This document shows positions 5,110 through 10,223 of a DNA stretch of 10,223 nucleotides, piece by piece. Within the stretch, counting starts at the first letter, position 1. Every line of letters begins with the position of its first letter. The notes below the pieces were generated by a model. The model searched no databases. It was not told the origin of the DNA and saw only the letters and a list, made by a program, of their open reading frames with translations. The DNA is from an uncultured delta proteobacterium (lineage in GTDB: Bacteria > RBG-13-61-14 > DRUE01). A program made the position numbers and the translations under genes. Location: NCBI GenBank assembly GCA_903897985.1, contig CAIUDS010000304.1, positions 1-10,223 of the forward strand. The letters are read 5' to 3'.

Positions 5110-7208
5110 CGTTTGCTTACCTCCTTGAGTTCGCTGTCGCTTAGCAGGCTCTTCCCGTCCATGTATGCCGGCGCCGCGAGATCAAACAGCCTCAAGATCG
5201 TCGGCGCCAGGTCCCCGATCCAGGCCTCGTTCGTTTTCAGCTTGACGCTCGAAAAGAGCACGCCCGGCACCAGCGCCGGGTCAATGCAGTGGTCGCCGCT
5301 CCAGCTTTTCAGGTTCTCGCTGAAGACCTGGTCGCTGACCGCGCCGAGCGTGCCGTCCCAGTCCATCCGGAACCCGATATTGTATCCGACCAGCACCTCC
5401 GGCGCATTGCCCACATACGGCCCGGACAAATGCTCATAAGCGTCATAAGCCTTGGTGATCGCGACCTCCCCGGTCTGCGGGTCCTTCAGACCGGTAAGCT
5501 TCTCGCAAAGTTCCTTGCGGAGGCCGGCGGCCTCGGATTTTTCCACCACGCCGCTTTTCTCTCTGCCTTTGAGGTTCAAATAAATCCCGGAAAGGCCCAA
5601 CGCATACGCCCGGGTCCTGGTCCAGTCAACCTCCGAGAACATCTCCGCCGAGCCTTTGGGGTCCTTGCACACGAGGTATCCTTCCTTCCAAAGCCACGAG
5701 TTCAAATTCACCCCGCGGCGGAAGCTCTTGAAACCGTGGTCGCTCATCACGAACAGCAAATCCTTTTGGCCCAGTTGCGCGAGCGTTCTTGCCAGCAGCC
5801 CGTCCGCTTTCACATAAACCTGCTCGATGGCGTCCCGATATTTTTTCGCTTCCTCGCTGTTATAAAGCGGATGGCCCGGGTCGAGACAGCGGAAAAAGGT
5901 GTGCTGGATGCGGTCGGTGTGGTCGAACACGATCGCGAGCACGCCCTTGCGAGTCCGGCTCAGGCAATGGAAAAACATTTTCTCCCGCTCTTCATAAAAA
6001 TCCCAGGTCTGTTTCAAAAACGCTTCCTCGTCCAGGACCCGCTCGTTCAAGGCCCAGGTGTCCTCCGCCAGCCCCAGCGTGGCAAAGCTCCCGAACAGCT
6101 TGGCCAGATAGGTCGCGTAAAAACCCGGATACGAGATGGGCATGGCCGGCTGCTCCGGGTCAAGGTTGATGGGGGTCATGTAAAGTTCGGCCGCGTCGCC
6201 GGCCTTGAGCAGCATGAATTTCACCAGGCCCGAAACCTTGATCCCGGGCGCGGCTTTGAATTTGAGCGTGATCCAGTCCGTGTATTTGCGTTCTTCAAGT
6301 TCAATTTTTTGGTCGGGCAGGACGAGTTGGCTGCCCTTGCCGTTCGTCTTCAATTCAAAGTTCAGCCGCAACTCCTCGCGGTCCTTGCTCAAGGTGTTTT
6401 CCGGCCCGGGGAGGTATCCCTTCCACCCGCCATCCGATTTTTCCAGCGTGAGCTCCAGCCCGCCGGTGTGCTTTCCACCCGCGCTCGCGGCGCGCCAGTA
6501 AGTGAAACTCCCTTGGCTGCCCCGTAAATCCGGCACACACATAGCCGAGAGCTGGGCGCCATAAAATGGCTCGGGCGGGAAGGTGATGGGCACGCGGATG
6601 ATATGGCTGAAGATCCAGTGGTCGCCCAGGATTTTCCAGAACGGCTGGCTCTTGCGCAGGAGCTGGATGGTGGGCTTGGAGATCGGGATGCGGTAGCGGC
6701 CGAGCTTGAGGACTCTCGCGGGATCGCGGATCTTGGTCGAACTTAGGACCGGCAAATAACTGTTCCGGTCCGGGGTGAGGAAATCGAAAATATTGTGCTT
6801 GCCCGGGTTGACGCCGGTGGCGAAGCAGGACCAGGCGACCGGACTCATGGCCGGGAGCGAGGTCTTCAATCGGAGGAAACTGCCCGACTCGGAAAGCTTT
6901 TTGAAAGTGGGCATCTTGCCCTCGGCCATGAACCTCTCGGCCAGCATGGGGTCCAGCCCGTCCAGCCCCAGCACGACCACGCGCTTGACGAACGGTTTGT
7001 TGCCCTGCTTTTTGACCTGGACGAACCTGATGACAAAGCGGATGGGGAAGATGAGCACGGAGAGAAACGCGGCGACAATGGCGAGGAAAAAAACCATGAA
7101 CGAGCCGAGGATGGCGAAGCCGGCGCCCGGTCCGATGTAGGCGTTGGCCGGGAGGCTGAGCAGGAAACTCGCGGCCATCAGGATGAGCAGGGACCTCCGC
7201 AACTTCAT
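5106..7208 (-). CDS. Membrane-anchored alkaline-phosphatase-fold phosphodiesterase/phosphotransferase
   Basis: This protein of about 700 residues is paralogous to the next gene along its catalytic domain. The chosen start is ATG 7206-7208, giving MKLRRSLLILMAASFLLSLP. A TTG seven codons upstream (7229) is open but would precede the hydrophobic segment with no ribosome site. Two hydrophobic segments follow: residues about 6-22 and about 31-56, separated by AYIGPGAG. Arginine and lysine flank both inner ends (MKLRR, and RFVIRFVQVKKQGNK), which predicts a hairpin with the catalytic domain on the cytoplasmic side. Catalytic residues, numbered from this ATG, are D83 (VLGLDGLD), S122 (MSPVAWS, nucleophile position), D432/H436 (DRIQH), D490-H491 (MSDHGF) and H640 (SGDHCID). 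A strand-rich insert (about 225-340) matches the paralogue's, including WITLKF/WVELKF and SPINIDP/TPINLDP. Reaction class is as for the paralogue; substrate unknown. If residues 6-22 are cleaved as a Sec signal (after ANA), the predicted side is still cytoplasmic. Confidence 0.88.
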   Translation of the reverse strand: MKLRRSLLILMAASFLLSLPANAYIGPGAGFAILGSFMVFFLAIVAAFLSVLIFPIRFVIRFVQVKKQGNKPFVKRVVVLGLDGLDPMLAERFMAEGKMPTFKKLSESGSFLRLKTSLPAMSPVAWSCFATGVNPGKHNIFDFLTPDRNSYLPVLSSTKIRDPARVLKLGRYRIPISKPTIQLLRKSQPFWKILGDHWIFSHIIRVPITFPPEPFYGAQLSAMCVPDLRGSQGSFTYWRAASAGGKHTGGLELTLEKSDGGWKGYLPGPENTLSKDREELRLNFELKTNGKGSQLVLPDQKIELEERKYTDWITLKFKAAPGIKVSGLVKFMLLKAGDAAELYMTPINLDPEQPAMPISYPGFYATYLAKLFGSFATLGLAEDTWALNERVLDEEAFLKQTWDFYEEREKMFFHCLSRTRKGVLAIVFDHTDRIQHTFFRCLDPGHPLYNSEEAKKYRDAIEQVYVKADGLLARTLAQLGQKDLLFVMSDHGFKSFRRGVNLNSWLWKEGYLVCKDPKGSAEMFSEVDWTRTRAYALGLSGIYLNLKGREKSGVVEKSEAAGLRKELCEKLTGLKDPQTGEVAITKAYDAYEHLSGPYVGNAPEVLVGYNIGFRMDWDGTLGAVSDQVFSENLKSWSGDHCIDPALVPGVLFSSVKLKTNEAWIGDLAPTILRLFDLAAPAYMDGKSLLSDSELKEVSKR
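5119..5126 (-). promoter_or_regulatory. Ribosome binding site inside the upstream gene, for translational coupling
   Basis: AAGGAGGT on the minus strand lies within the last codons of the membrane-anchored phosphodiesterase gene, nine bases before the ATG of the Tat-exported paralogue. Together with the 4-base ATGA stop/start overlap (5106-5109), it suggests that the downstream gene is read efficiently both by re-initiation and by fresh ribosomes. Confidence 0.8.
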
Positions 7209-7215
7209 GGCAGAT

Positions 7216-7243
7216 ATTATAATTGGCAAACCCCTTTTTCCAA
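7216..7243 (-). promoter_or_regulatory. Candidate promoter for the phosphodiesterase genes, possibly leaderless
   Basis: On the minus strand TTGGAA (7238-7243), 16 bases, then a consensus TATAAT (7216-7221). The -10 ends only seven bases before ATG 7206-7208, so transcription starting at the usual distance would begin at or next to the A of the start codon. No Shine-Dalgarno is seen in front of this ATG, unlike the next two genes, which is consistent with a leaderless message. The region is the 42-base gap after the acetyltransferase stop and is the most AT-rich stretch nearby. A start elsewhere, with readthrough from the upstream genes, is the alternative. Confidence 0.4.
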
Positions 7244-7250
7244 GCCGCGG

Positions 7251-7844
7251 TCAGATTTTCTTGCGCAGGCCGAGGCGGTAGGTCGAGAACCCCTGTTTTT
7301 GCCAGAAACTTACTCCCACTTGATTCCCGGAAAGGGCGTGGAGATAAACCAGGTCAATTTTATTTTCCTTGAACCAGGCCAAAGCCCGTTGAACCAGCTG
7401 GGTCCCGAGTCCCTTTTTTCTCGCCTCCGCTTCCACGAACATATCCGCGATATATCCCAGGCGGAGCTGCTCGAACAACATGGGGGTGTCCAGCGGTTTT
7501 TCCAACCAGTCCAGGATCAAGACCAGGATTTTTCTCAAGGCCCGGCGGGGGGTGAATTTTTTCCAGGGCGGCTTAGCCGCTTCCGGGTCCACTTTTTCGA
7601 GGTTGGGGCCAGAATAAATATTTAGCCGGATGAACCCGGCGGGTTTGCCGTCCAACTCGGCCAGAAAAAATTTGTTATTGCCGCTCTGCAGAAAACCTTG
7701 GACCAGCGTTTTAAAATCAGCATTGGTCTGGAGTTTGGCCGCCTGGTCGTAAGCCGCTTGGTCGCGCGTCAGCTTTTCATACAAGTCGGCGAGGACCTCG
7801 AGCTCGCCGGATTCCGCGGGCCGGATTTTGATCTCCGGGACCAT
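7251..7844 (-). CDS. GNAT-family N-acetyltransferase
   Basis: This 197-residue protein starts at ATG 7842-7844 (MVPEIKIRPAESGEL). A longer reading upstream to 7910 exists but would overlap the end of the SRPBCC gene and adds a low-complexity leader, so the internal ATG is chosen; AGGGA lies about seven bases before it. Strand 1 is IKIRPA, and the central strand is FFLAELDGKPAGFIRLNIY (residues 59-77). Motif A is YIADMFVEAEARKKGLGTQL, with R142-x-x-G145-x-G147 binding the acetyl-CoA pyrophosphate. Motif B is IDLVYLHALSGNQVGVSFWQKQGF, near the C-terminus. A segment between the two (about 85-128, KKFTPRRALRKILVLILDWLEKP) is longer than in minimal GNATs and rather hydrophobic. Only one base separates this ATG from the stop of the preceding gene, so the two are probably translated together. 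The acceptor substrate is unknown. Confidence 0.87.
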   Translation of the reverse strand: MVPEIKIRPAESGELEVLADLYEKLTRDQAAYDQAAKLQTNADFKTLVQGFLQSGNNKFFLAELDGKPAGFIRLNIYSGPNLEKVDPEAAKPPWKKFTPRRALRKILVLILDWLEKPLDTPMLFEQLRLGYIADMFVEAEARKKGLGTQLVQRALAWFKENKIDLVYLHALSGNQVGVSFWQKQGFSTYRLGLRKKI

Positions 7845-7845
7845 C

Positions 7846-9156
7846 TCATTTTCCCTGGGGGGCGGATTTCGAGGGATTTTCGATTTCTTTTTTGATGGAA
7901 TTGATCGCAACCAGGGCCTGGCAGCCGAGCAACGCGTGTTCCAGGGTCGGCTCGGTCTTTACCGCGTAGCCCAGGATCCAGCCCATTTTTCTGAGGTCCG
8001 CGGTGGTTCCGTTGAACATCAGGGTTTTCCCTTCGCTCTCCATCAGTTTCCAAAATCCCGGAGCTGGCTCGGCCCCTTCCTGCAGCATGGTCCAGGTCAG
8101 GTATTCAGGTTTTTTCATGACATAGTCGGCCTCATACTTAAAGTTGTAGTCAAAGAGCGCCAGGTCCATCGCGATTTCCCACCGGTATTTCGGCCCCTTC
8201 GGGCTCATGCCCAGGGACTCGACCTTTTTTACCCCGGGCATGAACTCGGGATACCTTGAAAAATCGGTGATCACCGACCAAGTCTTCTCGCGCGGGGCGG
8301 AAGCAATGGCCCCGGATGTGACATAAACCGTGGGGCCATCCTCCAATACCAGCAGCTTGCCGCGTTCCAAAAACTTCTTCATGCTCCCCGGATCCTGGGT
8401 GAGCAACTCGAAAACCGGCGGCTGTTTTTTGGGAGCCACGATTTTTCCGCCCGCGGCTTTGTATCTTTTTTCCGCCTCGAACTTGGTGGCGCGGGTGACC
8501 ATTACCGCGGTGCTGACATTGGTCATGGTTTCCACCAGCGGGGCGCGCGAAAAAATTATTTTCAGGAATTTGCTGCGGGGCTGGGAATATACCGAATAGA
8601 AGGCCATGGTGCGGCCGTCGGAGGTCGGGATCAGTTCCCAGAAGCCGACATTGATGTTGAACTCGCCCCAGGACCGCGCCCAGTCGGTCCGGTATGGGGG
8701 CCGGTTGTAATGATAGACCCCGTAATCCATGGTGTATTTGATGAAGGCCATTTTGACATTGATATGGAAGGTCACATCGTAAAGGTTGTCGCCGACCTTT
8801 TTGGATTCCGCCCCGCCGGTCATGGGCACGAACTGGTTATAATGCTCGAAATCCGTGAGGGTGGCGAAGACCGTCTCGACCGGCGCCGCGATCATGATCC
8901 CGGCCGCGCTCATCCAGGGCACCACCGGCGGATGGTCATAGAACACGATCACCTGCCCGCGGTCCATCAGGTTTTCCAGCATTTGCCGGTTCGCCCCCTC
9001 GGGCAGGATGTGCTGGTTGTAGGTGACCCGCATCATCCGCTTGATTTCATCCTCGCTCTTCGGGACCGCCACTTTGTCTTCCTGCGCCCGAGCCCGGAGG
9101 CTGAAAAGGGAAACGGCCAAAACCAATAGCCCAGCGTCCCTGATAAGCTTGCTCAT
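7846..9156 (-). CDS. Exported protein with two tandem SRPBCC (START/Bet v1-like) units
   Basis: This 436-residue protein has a Sec-type signal (MSKLIRDAGLLVLAVSLFSL, cleavage likely after ARA at 22-24). Two SRPBCC-like domains follow, at about 85-225 and 280-425. This fold is a deep hydrophobic-ligand cavity found in polyketide cyclases, COQ10 and START proteins. The protein is an internal duplication with an offset of about 197 residues: LMDRGQVIVF (63-72) matches FLERGKLLVL (262-271), APVETVFATLTDFEHYNQFVP matches APREKTWSVITDFSRYPEFMP, GFWEL (171) matches GFWKL (367), and the helical ends APLVETMTNVSTAVMV and EPTLEHALLGCQALVA also align. A linker of about 40 residues (226-262) joins the units. 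The start is ATG 9154-9156 with AAGGA about 11 bases upstream. No catalytic residues are evident; lipid, quinone or other hydrophobic-ligand binding in the periplasm is inferred. The closest relative in the window is the next gene upstream. Confidence 0.82.
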   Translation of the reverse strand: MSKLIRDAGLLVLAVSLFSLRARAQEDKVAVPKSEDEIKRMMRVTYNQHILPEGANRQMLENLMDRGQVIVFYDHPPVVPWMSAAGIMIAAPVETVFATLTDFEHYNQFVPMTGGAESKKVGDNLYDVTFHINVKMAFIKYTMDYGVYHYNRPPYRTDWARSWGEFNINVGFWELIPTSDGRTMAFYSVYSQPRSKFLKIIFSRAPLVETMTNVSTAVMVTRATKFEAEKRYKAAGGKIVAPKKQPPVFELLTQDPGSMKKFLERGKLLVLEDGPTVYVTSGAIASAPREKTWSVITDFSRYPEFMPGVKKVESLGMSPKGPKYRWEIAMDLALFDYNFKYEADYVMKKPEYLTWTMLQEGAEPAPGFWKLMESEGKTLMFNGTTADLRKMGWILGYAVKTEPTLEHALLGCQALVAINSIKKEIENPSKSAPQGK

Positions 9157-9187
9157 AACTTTTTCCGTCCTTTCGGATTATTTGGGC

Positions 9188-10223
9188 TCACTTCTTCTCG
9201 ATCCTGCTCTTGATCGAATTTATCACCAGCAGCCCCTGGCTGGCAAGGGTGGCATATTCCAGCGTCGGCTCCACCGAGAGGGCATAGCGCGGGATCCGGC
9301 CCAGCGCGCGGATGTCCGCGGTGGTCCCGTTGAAGACAATGGTCTTGTCTCCGAGCGGGATCAGTTTCCAGAACCCCGGGGCCGCTCCGCAGCAGGGCCT
9401 GGCGATTTGCCAGGAAACCTGTTCGGGCGAGGCGAACTGGTAGGTCCATTGGTCGGACTGGTCGAACTTGACTCCGGCCAGGTTGAACTCGGTGTCGAAC
9501 TGGTAAGTGTCCCCGCCCTTGCCCGAACCGACCTTCGAGACTTTTTTCACGCCCGGGACGAACTTCGGATAGCCGCTGAAATCCGTGATCACCTGATAGG
9601 CCCGGGCCGGGTTCGCGTTCACCAGAGCCCCGGCGATCAGATAGACGGTGGGGCCGGGCTCGAGGATCAGGAGCTTGCCGCGTTCGAGGAACCGGCCAAG
9701 GGTGTTCGGGTCGGCGGCCAGGATTTTTTCCAGCTCGGTCCCGGTCGTGGGTTTGGCCGGGGCCGGCTTGACCCCGACCCGCCTTTCCGCCTCGGCCTTG
9801 ACCGCGTGCGCGATCATGGTGGCGGTGCTGACATTGGTGAGCATCTCAAGGGTGGGCTCGGCCGCGTACATCATTTTGAAGAACTTGCTCCGGGGCTCGG
9901 AATAGATCGAATAAAAGGCCATGGTGCTTTTGCCGTCCGGGGTCGGGATCAATTCCCAGAAGCCGACATTGCGGTCGAACTCTCCCCAGGCCAGGCTCCA
10001 GTCCATCCGATAGGGCGGCCGGCGCAAATCATACAAGCCGTAATCCATCCGGTAGTTGACAAAGGCGAGCTTGATCTTCAGGTGCAAATCCTCCTGATAA
10101 AAATTTCCGAACAAATAATGGTCGTCAATCCCCTCGGTCATCGGAATATATTTGGCGTAGTTCGGGTGGTCCATCACCGCCTCGTAGACCTTTTCCACCG
10201 GAGCGGCGATCAAAATCCCGGCC
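9188..10223 (-). CDS. Second double-SRPBCC protein, paralogue of its neighbour (N-terminus beyond right edge)
   Basis: The frame is open to the window edge. TTG at 10211-10213 is not a real start, because upstream codons read A-G-I and align with AAGIMIAAP of the neighbour. About 344 residues are present, and by alignment about 84 are missing, including any signal peptide. The protein parallels the neighbour throughout: PVEKVYEAVMDHPNYAKYIPM, RPPYRMDWSLAWGEF, NVGFWELIPT, FLERGKLLILEPGPTVYL, VITDFSGYPKFVPGVKKVSKVG, APGFWKLIP, FNGTTADIRALG and the INSIKSRIEKK end. The second unit contains a PCCGAAPGFW stretch with adjacent cysteines that the neighbour lacks (it has AEPAPGFW). The linker is proline- and alanine-rich (KPAPAKPTTGTE). 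The stop lies 31 bases before the neighbour's ATG, so the two probably form one transcript. The function is unknown beyond the fold. The tandem arrangement and near-identical DNA blocks indicate duplication. Confidence 0.82.
   Translation of the reverse strand, partial: AGILIAAPVEKVYEAVMDHPNYAKYIPMTEGIDDHYLFGNFYQEDLHLKIKLAFVNYRMDYGLYDLRRPPYRMDWSLAWGEFDRNVGFWELIPTPDGKSTMAFYSIYSEPRSKFFKMMYAAEPTLEMLTNVSTATMIAHAVKAEAERRVGVKPAPAKPTTGTELEKILAADPNTLGRFLERGKLLILEPGPTVYLIAGALVNANPARAYQVITDFSGYPKFVPGVKKVSKVGSGKGGDTYQFDTEFNLAGVKFDQSDQWTYQFASPEQVSWQIARPCCGAAPGFWKLIPLGDKTIVFNGTTADIRALGRIPRYALSVEPTLEYATLASQGLLVINSIKSRIEKK

Noticed and set aside
3004..5439. 811-codon open frame on the plus strand
   Set aside because: It lies antisense to two clear phosphodiesterase genes, has no recognisable domains and a low-complexity composition, and is what GC-rich coding DNA often shows on its opposite strand.
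5289..6527. 412-codon open frame on the plus strand
   Set aside because: It is antisense to the membrane-anchored phosphodiesterase, whose catalytic motifs are intact; no family features are visible in the plus-strand product.
7209..7229. TTG start seven codons upstream in the membrane-anchored phosphodiesterase
   Set aside because: It has no ribosome site, its codons overlap the candidate -10 element, and the ATG at 7206-7208 begins a standard MKLRR signal-like segment.
7845..7910. N-terminal extension of the acetyltransferase
   Set aside because: It would overlap the end of the SRPBCC gene by about 65 bases, adds a lysine/proline-rich leader unlike GNAT proteins, and the ATG at 7842-7844 starts right at the first strand.

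Overview
This window is a compact run of nine protein-coding genes, all on the minus strand. Seven are complete in the window apart from start-site choices, and one is cut by each edge. No rRNA, tRNA, CRISPR array, transposase or phage gene is visible. The DNA is moderately GC-rich. Intergenic gaps run from one base to about 117 bases, so no gene-free stretch exceeds 300 bases. Tat- and Sec-type signals, a GT39-type membrane glycosyltransferase and strong AAGGAGG ribosome sites point to a bacterium with an elaborated envelope. The mix of proteins would fit an uncultured didermic lineage such as Omnitrophota, Elusimicrobiota or Acidobacteriota. That placement is an impression from protein style and not a demonstrated assignment.

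Right part, in the direction of transcription (high to low coordinates). A truncated exported double-SRPBCC protein (9188-10223) is followed 31 bases later by a full-length paralogue (7846-9156). One base after that comes a GNAT acetyltransferase (7251-7844). Each SRPBCC protein is itself an internal duplication of a unit of about 197 residues, so the pair carries four copies.

Middle part. A candidate promoter (7216-7243) sits so close to the next ATG that the transcript could be leaderless. It would drive two paralogous alkaline-phosphatase-fold phosphodiesterases (5106-7208 and 3082-5109) joined by an ATGA overlap with a near-perfect ribosome site. Both keep the complete metal-ligand set. 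The first is predicted to hang on a two-helix membrane hairpin with its catalytic domain inside. The second has a Tat signal and is predicted to be exported. A 64-residue ribbon-helix-helix-like protein follows (2838-3032).

Left part. Directly after that small gene's stop codon lies an inverted pair of arrays, each made of four 9-base GATTAANNN units (2740-2837). Next come an unrecognised three-helix membrane protein with Oxa1/EMC3/DUF106-like topology and a large extracytoplasmic domain (1887-2720), a GT39-like membrane glycosyltransferase (371-1795), and the start of another GNAT acetyltransferase (1-300).

Taken together, the central block looks like an envelope-modification locus: hydrolase or transferase enzymes of the phosphodiesterase/phosphoglycerol-transferase superfamily, a membrane glycosyltransferase, a possible membrane-insertion factor and a possible small regulator. 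The substrates are not visible in the sequence. The two most original signals are the inverted 9-base arrays abutting the small regulator gene, and the predicted opposite-side placement of the two paralogous phosphodiesterases.
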